64,000 nucleotides of DNA, from assembly GCF_003628755.1 (NCBI RefSeq), contig NZ_CP029256.1:1507585-1571584 (forward strand). Reading direction: 5' to 3'. Origin of the DNA: Christensenella minuta. Lineage in GTDB: Bacteria > Bacillota > Clostridia > Christensenellales > Christensenellaceae. Below are positions 24,988 to 33,454 of the stretch, piece after piece. The translations under genes were made by a program, and so were the position numbers. The number at the start of each line of letters is the position of its first letter. The stretch's first letter is position 1. The notes under the pieces are model-generated. The model was given only the letters and a program-made list of their open reading frames with translations. It was not told the DNA's origin and made no database searches.

Positions 24988-26157
24988 TTAGTCGTAAACG
25001 AGTTTCGCGATGTCTTCGTCGCCGATGTTGGCCGCATTGTACCATTTTGCACCCGTATCAACGTCGGAAACCGTTTCACCCTTGGCAGCCTTTACCGCAA
25101 GGTCTACCGCCTGGTAGCCAATCTGGTAGGGGTCTTGGGTTACGGAACCCAGGAACCAGCCGTTGCTGACTGCCGTCTTCTGCGTTTTGCCTGCGTCAAA
25201 GCCCGCAACCGTCAGGTCTTTGTACGTGCCGTTTTCCTTATCGAGGTCAGCGCCGTCGTTGGTCGCATTCAGGAAGCCCGTGACCGAGCCTTCGTTCGAG
25301 CAGAACACGCCGATCAGGTTATCTTCCTGCAAAGCGGCGGAACCGATGTTTTTCAGGTCCGCGGCGTCTGTCGTCGGAGCGATATGTACGGAGATGATAA
25401 CCGCCGGATCCTGCGCGGAAGCAACCGCATACAGGTCATGGCCTTCCACCGCTACCTGATCCGGGAAGATTTCTTCCGCAGCTGCTTTGAAGGTGTCGAT
25501 GAAGCCCTGCGTACGCTGTGTAACGGAGGTGGACGTCGCGTCCTGCGAAAGGACCGCAACCCTTACCGGCTTTTCAGGCGTAGCCGCTTTAACTTTCTCT
25601 ACGAACGCGCTGTCTTTCATCATTTCTTCCGCAGCGAGTCCGGCTGCGGCAGCGTTGTCTGTTGCGGCAGTCGCGAGAACCTGTCCTTCAGGAGCGTCCG
25701 GAACGCCGGAGTCGAAGCCGATGACCGGAATGCCAGCCGCCTGGGCGTCCGCGAGCTGCGACGTGACGGAGCCGGTATCAAGGGCTGCGAGGCAAATCGC
25801 CGAAGGATTCTTGGAAAGAGCGCTGTTCAGCATATCGACCTGGGCCTGGATATCGCTTTCAGACGGAGGTCCCTGGAAATTGATGGAAACGCCGAGGTCT
25901 TTACCGGCCGCCTCTGCGCCTTCCTTAACGACCTGCCAGAACTGATGCTGGAAGCCTTTTGCAACGAGCTCTACCGTGATATCGCCGTCTGCGGCAGGTG
26001 CGGACGCTTCGGCCGAAGCTTCCGTCGATGCCTCAGGAGCTGTGGATGCTTCCGTGGACGCCGACTCCGAGGGAGTCTCGGCCGCCGGTGCGCATGCGGC
26101 GAATACGAATGCGCAGGCCAGAGCTACCATGAGAATACTGATTAATCTTTTTTTCAT
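24988..26157 (-). CDS. Sugar ABC transporter lipoprotein SBP (probable fucose)
   Basis: A 389-residue receptor of the RbsB/Peripla_BP_4 type. The lipoprotein signal peptide ends at FAAC (Cys22); an Ala/Ser/Glu-rich linker spans ~25-55. The core begins DITVELVAKGFQHQFWQVVK, with GIPVIGFDSGVPDAP and the sugar-contact loop LSQDATSTSVTQRTQGF. It is the third gene of ATPase-permease-SBP-fucI, so fucose or a related deoxysugar is the inferred ligand. GGAGG lies 7 nt before the ATG. A hairpin after the stop probably protects this abundant message. Its sequence is unlike the two other SBPs in the window beyond the family fold. Confidence 0.88.
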   Translation of the reverse strand: MKKRLISILMVALACAFVFAACAPAAETPSESASTEASTAPEASTEASAEASAPAADGDITVELVAKGFQHQFWQVVKEGAEAAGKDLGVSINFQGPPSESDIQAQVDMLNSALSKNPSAICLAALDTGSVTSQLADAQAAGIPVIGFDSGVPDAPEGQVLATAATDNAAAAGLAAEEMMKDSAFVEKVKAATPEKPVRVAVLSQDATSTSVTQRTQGFIDTFKAAAEEIFPDQVAVEGHDLYAVASAQDPAVIISVHIAPTTDAADLKNIGSAALQEDNLIGVFCSNEGSVTGFLNATNDGADLDKENGTYKDLTVAGFDAGKTQKTAVSNGWFLGSVTQDPYQIGYQAVDLAVKAAKGETVSDVDTGAKWYNAANIGDEDIAKLVYD

Positions 26158-26224
26158 TTTGGTTCCTCCTTAAGAAATAGCTTTCTTTATTGCAATCAGG
26201 TTCATTTTCCTGAAACGCACTTTA

Positions 26225-27235
26225 TTATGCCGCCTTTACCTTATTGGCGGATTTCTGGCGGTAAATGTCCATCAGCACCGCGAGAATAACGACCACGCCG
26301 ACGAAGAATGTCTGCCACTGCGGCTGGAGGCCGATGGAGGTGAGGCCCATTTTCAGCACCGACATGATGAATACGCCAATCAGGGTGCCCGACATGGACC
26401 CGACGCCGCCTGCCAGTGACGTGCCGCCGATCACGACTGCCGCGATGCCCTGGAGTTCAAGGCCATTACCTGTCTGCGGCAGCACCGTTGTATAGGTCGC
26501 GCCATACATGAGCGCCGCGAAGCCGCAGAAGAGCCCGTTTACCACATAGACAAGCGTGAGCCATTTTGCCGTATTCACGCCGGAGAGGCGCGCGGCTTCT
26601 TCATTAGAGCCGATCGCAAACGTATATTTGCCGAATTTTGTTTTGTTGAGCAGGAACATCGCCAGCAGGAAAAATGCCACCAACCAGATCACGCCCGTCG
26701 GGAAACCTTCCGGCGTTTTCATAAAGACCGCCTTGAACCAGCCGTCCGCGTCCGCCGCCGTGGGCCAGCGCTGCGTCTGCACCGACGTGACGATGGAGCC
26801 GAGGCCCTGGGAGATCATCATCGTGCCCAGCGTTGCGATAAACGCAGGCAGCTTCAGCCGGGCGATCAAAAAGCCGTTCAGAAGGCCAAAGCCCGTGGGA
26901 ATCAGCACCGTCAGGATGATCGCCGCAATCAGCGGCCATCCCTGGGAGTTGTACATATATCCGCCGATCAGCGCGCCGCACATCATAATCGTCCCGATGG
27001 AGAGGTCGATCCCTCCGGTGATGATTGCAAAGGTTACGCCGAGCGCCAGGAATCCTACGAAGTAGGAAGATTCCAGAACATTCGTGATAAATGTGAGTCC
27101 GTTTACGTTGTTTCCGAATACCGCGGCGATAAAGAAGAATACAAACAGTATGACCAGTGCGCCGAGTGCCAGTAGTTTTTGCAGGTCGATCTTTTTTCCG
27201 CCCTGCTGTTTCAATGCTTTTGCTTCGTTACTCAT
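26225..27235 (-). CDS. Sugar ABC transporter permease (probable fucose)
   Basis: A 336-residue BPD_transp_2 permease with about nine membrane helices. The family signatures FAIITGGIDLSIGTIMMCGA and GNGLELQGIAAVVIGGTSLA are present. Only one permease gene occurs in this operon, so it should act as a homodimer, unlike the rhamnose system. The ~20-residue N-terminus is basic and cytosolic. It lies 15 bp after the ATPase gene and 67 bp before the SBP gene, with a GGGG-type ribosome binding site. Fucose is inferred from fucI downstream. Confidence 0.87.
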   Translation of the reverse strand: MSNEAKALKQQGGKKIDLQKLLALGALVILFVFFFIAAVFGNNVNGLTFITNVLESSYFVGFLALGVTFAIITGGIDLSIGTIMMCGALIGGYMYNSQGWPLIAAIILTVLIPTGFGLLNGFLIARLKLPAFIATLGTMMISQGLGSIVTSVQTQRWPTAADADGWFKAVFMKTPEGFPTGVIWLVAFFLLAMFLLNKTKFGKYTFAIGSNEEAARLSGVNTAKWLTLVYVVNGLFCGFAALMYGATYTTVLPQTGNGLELQGIAAVVIGGTSLAGGVGSMSGTLIGVFIMSVLKMGLTSIGLQPQWQTFFVGVVVILAVLMDIYRQKSANKVKAA

Positions 27236-27250
27236 TTTCCCCTACCTCGC

Positions 27251-28741
27251 TTAACTTCTTTGTGTGGCATACTTCATGATGCCTTCCTGTGTCGCTTCGC
27301 TGATGTCGATTTCGCCCGTCATTTTTCCTTCGCACATTACGAGCACGCGGTCGCTCATCCGCAGCAGCTCCGGCATTTCGGAAGAAATCATGATGATTGA
27401 TTTTCCTTCTGCCGCCAGCTGGTTCATCAGTTTATAAATCTCGCTTTTTGCGCCCACATCGATGCCGCGTGTCGGCTCGTCGAAGATCAGGATATCGCAA
27501 TTGCGCACCAGCCATTTCGCAATGACCACCTTCTGCTGGTTGCCGCCCGAAAGGTTGCGCACCAGCTGCTTGATCGACGGTGTTTTGAGGTCGAGTTTCT
27601 GCACATATTCCCGGGTAACCTTGGCGATCTTGCTTTCGTTCACCACTCCGCCCTGAACAAATTCATCCATCGTGGCCATAACGGTATTGTCCGCCACCGA
27701 AAGTCCCACTGCCAGCCCAAAGGCCTTGCGGTCTTCCGAAAGGTAGCCGATGCCGCTTTCCACCGCATCCTGCGGGCTTTCGATCGAGACCTCTTTGCCG
27801 CTCACGAAAATCCTGCCCTCCGTCCTTGGGTCCGCCCCAAAGATCAGCCGCGCGGTTTCCGTGCGCCCTGCGCCCATCAGTCCCGCAAAACCAAGAATCT
27901 CGCCTTTTTTCAGTTCAAAGGATACATCGTGCACCACCGGAGAAGAAAGATGTTCCACCCGCAGCACCGTGGGCGCGCCTGCCGGGACCGCACTGTGGGT
28001 CTTCGGTTCCTCATAGATCGTGCGGCCCACCATCATGCTGATGATTTCATCCATCTCCGTGTCTTCCGTTCTCACAGTGCCCACGTATTGACCGTCCCGC
28101 ATGACCGTGATATCGTCCGTAATGACCTTGAGTTCCTCCATCCGGTGCGAAATATACACGATGCCCACGTCCTTGGCTTTCAAATCCCGTACAAACCGGA
28201 ACAGATCGTCGATCTCGGTATTGGTAAGCGCCGCGGTCGGTTCGTCCATAATCAGGATGTCCGCATTCAGCGAGATTGCCTTGGCGATCTCGATCATCTG
28301 CTGCTTTGCAACGGTAAGCCGTCCGACCGTGGTATCCGGTTCGATATCCAGGTTCAGGGACTGTAAAAGCTCTCTCGTCATCTGGTTTGTCTTCTTTTTG
28401 TCCAGCGTAAGTCCCTTTTTCGGCTCACGGCCGATAAAGATATTGTCCGCCACCGTAAGGTGCGGCATCAGGTTCAGCTCCTGGTGGATCATGCTGATCC
28501 CGTCCCCCAGCGCGTCGGCCGGCGTCCTGTAATGAACCTCCCGCCCTTTCACCATAACTGTCCCGCTGTCCTTTTCATAGATACCGGTGAGCACCTTCAT
28601 CAGGGTCGATTTCCCCGCGCCGTTTTCGCCGACGAGTCCGTGGACCTCGCCCTTTTTAAGCTCGATCTGCGCGTCGTCAAGCGCGTGTACGCCGGGGAAC
28701 CGTTTTTGGATATCCTTCATGCTTACCACAACTTCAGCCAT
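27251..28741 (-). CDS. Sugar ABC transporter tandem ATPase (probable fucose)
   Basis: A 496-residue RbsA-like protein with two ABC domains. Domain 1 has Walker A GENGAGKST, the signature-region LTVAKQQMIEIAKAI and Walker B ILIMDEPTAAL. Domain 2 has GLMGAGRTE in place of Walker A, the signature LSGGNQQKVVIAKWL and Walker B LIFDEPTRGID. It opens the importer-fucI operon; AGGGGTG stands 8 nt before the ATG. The upstream 240 bp carry a long inverted repeat that may be the operator. Partner of the single permease at 26.2 kb. Confidence 0.9.
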   Translation of the reverse strand: MAEVVVSMKDIQKRFPGVHALDDAQIELKKGEVHGLVGENGAGKSTLMKVLTGIYEKDSGTVMVKGREVHYRTPADALGDGISMIHQELNLMPHLTVADNIFIGREPKKGLTLDKKKTNQMTRELLQSLNLDIEPDTTVGRLTVAKQQMIEIAKAISLNADILIMDEPTAALTNTEIDDLFRFVRDLKAKDVGIVYISHRMEELKVITDDITVMRDGQYVGTVRTEDTEMDEIISMMVGRTIYEEPKTHSAVPAGAPTVLRVEHLSSPVVHDVSFELKKGEILGFAGLMGAGRTETARLIFGADPRTEGRIFVSGKEVSIESPQDAVESGIGYLSEDRKAFGLAVGLSVADNTVMATMDEFVQGGVVNESKIAKVTREYVQKLDLKTPSIKQLVRNLSGGNQQKVVIAKWLVRNCDILIFDEPTRGIDVGAKSEIYKLMNQLAAEGKSIIMISSEMPELLRMSDRVLVMCEGKMTGEIDISEATQEGIMKYATQRS

Positions 28742-28843
28742 GTACTGTTCACCCCTTTATTGAATTCCATTCATTTGAAACGGTCTTGATTTGCTTTCTT
28801 ACAATTACAACTATACGGCCTGAGGAGAAAAAAGATAATAAAC

Positions 28844-28898
28844 AAAACCACACAAAACATTAAAGATTCAACACTCTTTTTTTGCTTTGTGTGGTTTT
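28844..28898. promoter_or_regulatory. Long inverted repeat upstream of the fucose importer operon
   Basis: AAAACCACACAAA (28844-28856) and TTTGTGTGGTTTT (28886-28898) are perfect 13-bp inverted arms separated by 29 bp, about 100-160 bp before the ATPase start. The spacing could fit a looped or double regulator site; it could also fold as RNA. Confidence 0.45.
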
Positions 28899-28910
28899 TT
28901 GTATGGTGCG

Positions 28911-28936
28911 AAAAAGCCGTGCGCGGCGCTTTTTTT
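28911..28936 (-). terminator. Terminator of the sensor operon
   Basis: AAAAAGC / GCTTTTT with a GC-rich 10-nt inner part, followed by T/A runs, 43 bp after the stop of the sugar-sensor gene. Confidence 0.6.
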
Positions 28937-28978
28937 ACTTTATTGCACGCCGGAACGGCGGTGCGGCGGCTTTTGCCC

Positions 28979-29953
28979 TTATACGAATGGATAGATCAGT
29001 CTCTGTATCTCTTCCTCGCGCATGTTTTCCTTGGTGGCGAACGCAAAGCCCGTATCTATGCTTGTCACGCGGAGCGTACCGTCAGCGGCCTCTACGGCGG
29101 CCTGCACCGCCATGTAGCCCATATTGAACGGCATCTGCACGGCAAATCCGTCTACGATCCCAGTTTCGAGCGCCTCGTTCTGCACGGTGGAGCTGTCGAA
29201 GGCATAGAAGCGGATATCTTCCCTGCCGGATTCCCTGATTGCCCGCGATACGCCTTCCGCCGAAATCTGGTTGGTCGCGAACAGGCCGCTGATGTCCGGG
29301 TTTTCGCTGAGAATACGGGTCGTAGTTTCATAGCTCCGCTCCGTACTGTCTCCGATGTCGTACGTCCCGACGATTTCCATATCCGGATAATTTCTTATCC
29401 CGCGCGCAAAGCCTTCCGCGCGCTGACCCGCGGTTGTTGTCTGTGTGGAATGGGAAATCACCGCAACCTTGCCCGTGCCTCCCATTTCCCCGCCCATCAC
29501 ATCCCCGACGTATTTGGCAGCCGCATAATTATCCGTGCCCACAAAACAGCTTCCCACAGGCTCGCTCAGCCCGGAATCGACCAGGATCAGCTTGATCCCC
29601 TTCTCCCTGATCTCCTTCGCATAGGGAAGCAGGGCGTCGCTGTCGGCGGCGGCAAGAATAATCATATCCGGCTGATCCGCAATGGCCCGGCGCACCGCCT
29701 CGATCTGCCCCTCCGTATCTTCTTCGGACATCGCCCCGTCCACCGTAAGGTTTACGCCAAATTCCTTCGCGCCTTCCCTGGCGCCCTTTTCCAGCAGCTC
29801 CCAGAATTCAAAACCAGGCTGCTGGGATTTTACGATCAGCGTTGCGTCAAGCGTGCGGCTGGTCGCGTTTTTTTGCCCGAGAAAAATCCCGAAAGTAATA
29901 AATATCCCCGCCAGAATCAGCGATATGATGATGTAAAACGTCTTTTTAGCCAT
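28979..29953 (-). CDS. Membrane-anchored sugar-binding sensor protein
   Basis: A 324-residue Peripla_BP_4 protein. Residues 5-27 form an N-terminal hydrophobic anchor (FYIIISLILAGIFITFGIFL) with no lipobox cysteine. The binding domain follows with LDATLIVKSQQPGFEFWELL, IILAAADSDALLPYA and KLILVDSGLSEPVGS. It overlaps the histidine kinase gene by 8 bp, while no permease or ATPase accompanies it. It is therefore probably a ligand-sensing accessory of the two-component system rather than a transport receptor. The ATG at 29953 is chosen because upstream codons belong to the kinase reading frame's overlap and show no homology. Confidence 0.82.
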   Translation of the reverse strand: MAKKTFYIIISLILAGIFITFGIFLGQKNATSRTLDATLIVKSQQPGFEFWELLEKGAREGAKEFGVNLTVDGAMSEEDTEGQIEAVRRAIADQPDMIILAAADSDALLPYAKEIREKGIKLILVDSGLSEPVGSCFVGTDNYAAAKYVGDVMGGEMGGTGKVAVISHSTQTTTAGQRAEGFARGIRNYPDMEIVGTYDIGDSTERSYETTTRILSENPDISGLFATNQISAEGVSRAIRESGREDIRFYAFDSSTVQNEALETGIVDGFAVQMPFNMGYMAVQAAVEAADGTLRVTSIDTGFAFATKENMREEEIQRLIYPFV

Positions 29954-31715
29954 CCTGGTCCGTCCTTTTCCGCGCGGGAAGCGTGACTGTAACGCGGGTC
30001 CCCTGCCGGTATTCGCTTTCCACCGCAATTCCGTATTCCGTGCCGTAATAAAGCTCGATCCGCTCGCGGATATTGCGCATGGCCACGCCGCCGTGGCGGA
30101 TGGTGCTCTTCCGCACCGGCTCGAACACGCGCCGCAGCTCATGCGGCCGCATCCCCCGCCCGTTGTCGTCGATCACAAAAACAAGCTTTTCCCCGTCCAC
30201 AAACCCGCGCACCCAGATGGTCCCGCCATCCGGATTGTTCTTGACGCCGTGATAGATTGCGTTTTCCACAATAGGCTGCAGGATCAGCTTGGGCATTGTA
30301 AGAGCAAGCGCGTCTCCCGAGACCTCGATTTTGTAATCAAGCGTTTCATAGCGCATCTTCTGGATCACAAGATAACTGCGCACATGCTCTATTTCATCGC
30401 GCACGCTGATAATATCCTTGCCCGAAGAAAGGACGATGCGGAAATAGTTTGCCAGAGCGACCGTAATCTCCTTGATCTTTTCGCTCCCCGTCTCCTCCGC
30501 GATCCATACGATGGAATCCAGCGTATTATATAGGAAATGCGGATTGATCTGCGACTGGAGCGCCTTGAGCTCGCTTGTGCGGATCATTTCCTGGTCTGCC
30601 ATAATCTGCTCCATCAACTGCTTTACATTGCTTATCATGGAAGAAAGGGAGGCGGCGAATTTTTCCGTCTCAAGGGTCCCGCGGATCGCAAAATTCGCGT
30701 CAAGGTTGCCCTGCTCCACCTCGTTCACCGCAAGCTCCAGGCGGGAAAGCGGCTTAGTGACATACCTTGCCATTTGCACGGAGCCGATAAAGGCGGCGAG
30801 CGCCATCAGCAGCGTAAGGATGATATACAGGGTAATCATCTCGCGGGAAGAAGCGACGATCTCATCGAGAAAGGTCACTCCCACCATCTTGAAATCCGTT
30901 TCCGGAATATCGCTGATGTTATACAGTTTATTTTCTTCCTTCAGCTCGAGCGTCGCTTCCTGCGCCGTCAGCACCTCTGCGATCCGTTCCGTTTTCAGCC
31001 CCGAATAGATAAGCTGGAGCTGCGGATGGTAGACCATTTTTCCGTCCGCATCAACGATAAAGATGTAGCCCTTGGAACCAAGGTTGATATCGTTTAAAAT
31101 GTCATCGATGGCGCTGTAATTCAGCTCCACAAGCTGCGTCCCGATAATTTCACCCGTAGTCGCGTTCAGGATTCGGCGGGAAAGCGAGATAACCCACGGA
31201 TTATCTCCCTGCGTCATGGTCCTGACCTGCGTGCCGGTCAGGGTCGGTATATCCGTCACGTAGTCTTTTACATTACGGTACCACTCATCCTGCGTGATAT
31301 CATAGTTTTCCTTCATGCGCAAAGTGGCGGGTACATAAACCGGGTTGTTGTCCCGGTCGAAAATAAAAATAGAAACGATATTTTTATCGATCTGCGGCAG
31401 GTAATTGAGGAAGTTCCTGAAATTCGCGCGCGTGACTCCCGCATCCTCCGCCTCCGGGTCCTCGAGGTAGCGCATTACATCCTTGTTGGTGTTGATGATG
31501 CCGGAGATACTTTCGATATTGCTGATATAGCGGCCAATATTTTTACCGACCTGCGAAAGGATGACCTCCGTATCCGAAATGGTCCTCTCACGCATGCTTT
31601 CATAGGAATAGTAATAGGAAACGATGCTCATAAGGATGAGGATCGCCACCATGAAAATAGAAAAGCACAATATGATGATCGTTGATATCCTTTTCGGAAC
31701 ACGCGCTTTTTTCAT
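29946..31715 (-). CDS. YesM-type sensor histidine kinase
   Basis: A 589-residue membrane kinase. TM1 is ~13-34, the extracellular cache-type sensor ~40-290 (LPQIDKNIVSIFIFDRDNNP, then GSKGYIFIVDADGKMVYHPQ), TM2 ~294-312 and HAMP ~313-365. The phosphoacceptor region LQSQINPHFLYNTLDSIVWI carries His393. The ATPase motifs are ILQPIVENAIYHGVK (N box) and VIDDNGRGM (G1 box). This is the LytS/YesM (HisKA_7TM-less, His_kinase) type that pairs with AraC-output regulators. It starts 3 bp after the response regulator stop. The neighbouring membrane-anchored binding protein probably feeds sugar information to its sensor domain. Confidence 0.93.
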   Translation of the reverse strand: MKKARVPKRISTIIILCFSIFMVAILILMSIVSYYYSYESMRERTISDTEVILSQVGKNIGRYISNIESISGIINTNKDVMRYLEDPEAEDAGVTRANFRNFLNYLPQIDKNIVSIFIFDRDNNPVYVPATLRMKENYDITQDEWYRNVKDYVTDIPTLTGTQVRTMTQGDNPWVISLSRRILNATTGEIIGTQLVELNYSAIDDILNDINLGSKGYIFIVDADGKMVYHPQLQLIYSGLKTERIAEVLTAQEATLELKEENKLYNISDIPETDFKMVGVTFLDEIVASSREMITLYIILTLLMALAAFIGSVQMARYVTKPLSRLELAVNEVEQGNLDANFAIRGTLETEKFAASLSSMISNVKQLMEQIMADQEMIRTSELKALQSQINPHFLYNTLDSIVWIAEETGSEKIKEITVALANYFRIVLSSGKDIISVRDEIEHVRSYLVIQKMRYETLDYKIEVSGDALALTMPKLILQPIVENAIYHGVKNNPDGGTIWVRGFVDGEKLVFVIDDNGRGMRPHELRRVFEPVRKSTIRHGGVAMRNIRERIELYYGTEYGIAVESEYRQGTRVTVTLPARKRTDQDG

Positions 31716-31718
31716 TTT

Positions 31719-33290
31719 TTACTTCTGTTCCTTGAATTGCTTTGGAGAGAGGCCGATCAGCTTCTTAAACACAGAGCTGAAATAGGTCTGATGGGTAAAG
31801 CCCACCTTCATTGCAACCTCGTACACCTTGCTTTCGGGTTCTTCAAGCAGCTCCGCCGCCCGCTCGATACGGAATTCATTTAAGTAGTCCACAAACGTCT
31901 TGCCGGATTCCTTTTTCAGGATCATGCTGATATATCCGGACGACAGGAAGAGGTCCTCGCTGCATTTTTTCAAGTTGAGGTCGCTGTCGCCATAATTCTT
32001 CTCGATATATTGTGTGATCTTCAAGAACAGCTGGCCGCTGCGCGATTTCATTGAGGATACGTAGGCAAGCGTTTCGCCGTAAAGCTTCTTTACCCATTCC
32101 TCGGCCTGCTCCAGCGTCTCAAATTGCTCCAGCACCTTCACCGGGTCAAAGGGAGTCCCCGGGCGCTCTCCTTCCGTGTGCAGGCGGGAGCTCATGGATT
32201 CCATCGTGTTGGATATGCTCAGGAGCAGGCGGAGCAGCATGCTTTTGCACCGCGTCACGTCCGGCGTAACCTGCCGCAGCTGCGCAAAAAACTCCTCGAT
32301 CAGCGCACTGCTCTTTTCCGCTTCGTTGGAATACATGACGGTCAGGAGTTCGCGCTCTGTTTGCTCCGGATAACGGAAATCCGTATTGCTATGCGCTTTC
32401 AGGTCTCCATAATGGATAATATTCTGCTTTGAGAGCACAAAGGTGCATTCCAGCGCTTCCCGCGCCTGCCCGGCAAGCTTCGGCAGTTCCGCGAGCGTCC
32501 CTTCTTCGGAGACCGCAAAATCGACGGGTATCTCGATAAAATCCAGAATATTGTGGTAAATATCGGTCAGAAGCTCCTCCAGCCTGTGGCGGGAGGGGCA
32601 CGAAACCACCATGCCCAACTCGTTGCGGTAGGTCTCGAAGGCGAAGCCCGTATGCGTGTCGCGCAGGAGTTCTCCCGCAATGTTCAGGACCGCGAAGCCC
32701 GCAAGGTGGTCGTCCGCCGCATCCGCCCATATCTCGCACCGGGAAAGGTAGTCTTTCATAATAATAAAATAAATATTCTTGTCTTCGATCTGCGCATAGT
32801 CTAAAAATGCGGAAAGCTCCTGCTGCGCACGCGTGTCCCTGCGCAGCACGGCGTTCAGAACCGATGCGGCCGCTTTGCCCTCGTCCGGCTTTGCGGGCAC
32901 GCTTTTTTCCCGCGCTTCGGTAAGCTTTTCGATTTGTTTCTTTACGACAACTTCTACCATCTCCCGCGTGATCGGTTTGAGGATATAATCATCAACGCCC
33001 GCCCGCAGGGCGCTGCGCGCATATTCAAAATCGTCAAAACCCGTAATAATGACGATCCTGATCTGGGGATACTTTTGCTTGATAATACTGGCAAACTCAA
33101 GGCCGTCCATTTTAGGCATGCAAATATCGAGCAGAATGATGTCCGGTACGTTTTCAAGTACCTGCTCCAAGGCTTCCACACCATTTTCCGCTTCGGCCAC
33201 CATTTCAATATCCAGCTCGTTCCAGTTAATGCTCTTCTTGATTCCCCGGCGCACCAAGGCTTCGTCGTCGACAATTAAAATCCTGTACAT
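31719..33290 (-). CDS. YesN-type response regulator with AraC output domain
   Basis: A 523-residue protein. The receiver domain is 1-120 with acidic pocket VDDE (Asp8-Asp9), phosphoacceptor Asp55 in LLDICMPKMDG and Lys in YILKPI. A long central region (~150-400) of unknown fold follows, then an AraC-type double HTH at the C-terminus (~420-523: LNLKKCSEDLFLSSGYISMI and VYEVAMKVGFTHQTYFSSVF, ending LSPKQFKEQ). It is the first gene of the three-gene sensor operon behind a good promoter. The likely targets are the adjacent fucose importer operon or the surface protein (inference). Confidence 0.93.
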   Translation of the reverse strand: MYRILIVDDEALVRRGIKKSINWNELDIEMVAEAENGVEALEQVLENVPDIILLDICMPKMDGLEFASIIKQKYPQIRIVIITGFDDFEYARSALRAGVDDYILKPITREMVEVVVKKQIEKLTEAREKSVPAKPDEGKAAASVLNAVLRRDTRAQQELSAFLDYAQIEDKNIYFIIMKDYLSRCEIWADAADDHLAGFAVLNIAGELLRDTHTGFAFETYRNELGMVVSCPSRHRLEELLTDIYHNILDFIEIPVDFAVSEEGTLAELPKLAGQAREALECTFVLSKQNIIHYGDLKAHSNTDFRYPEQTERELLTVMYSNEAEKSSALIEEFFAQLRQVTPDVTRCKSMLLRLLLSISNTMESMSSRLHTEGERPGTPFDPVKVLEQFETLEQAEEWVKKLYGETLAYVSSMKSRSGQLFLKITQYIEKNYGDSDLNLKKCSEDLFLSSGYISMILKKESGKTFVDYLNEFRIERAAELLEEPESKVYEVAMKVGFTHQTYFSSVFKKLIGLSPKQFKEQK

Positions 33291-33328
33291 GAAATTCCTT
33301 TCTCTTTGGAACCATTCGGGTTGTTCAC

Positions 33329-33357
33329 ATTTTATTCCCTTTCTGCCGCGCGGTCAA
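33329..33357 (-). promoter_or_regulatory. Promoter of the sensor operon
   Basis: Minus-strand -35 TTGACC (33352-33357), 17-bp spacer, -10 TAAAAT (33329-33334); 38 bp to the response regulator start. Confidence 0.75.
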
Positions 33358-33391
33358 GTGCCTGCCGTTTAACGGCGGAAAAGCAGACAAA

Positions 33392-33427
33392 GGCGGCAGG
33401 ATATTTTAGTAACAGTATCCTGCCGCC
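33392..33427 (-). terminator. Terminator of the surface-protein gene
   Basis: GGCGGCAGGATA / TATCCTGCCGCC perfect 12-bp stem, 12-nt loop, 28 bp after the surface-protein stop; the following T-tract is imperfect. Confidence 0.7.
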
Positions 33428-33454
33428 CGTCATCGCCTGCCGTTGTTTTCGATA

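Noticed and set aside
28760-28800. Possible cre (catabolite repression) site TGAAACGGTCTTGA upstream of the fucose importer
   Set aside because: The invariant central CG of the cre consensus is out of place, so it does not fit the pattern.
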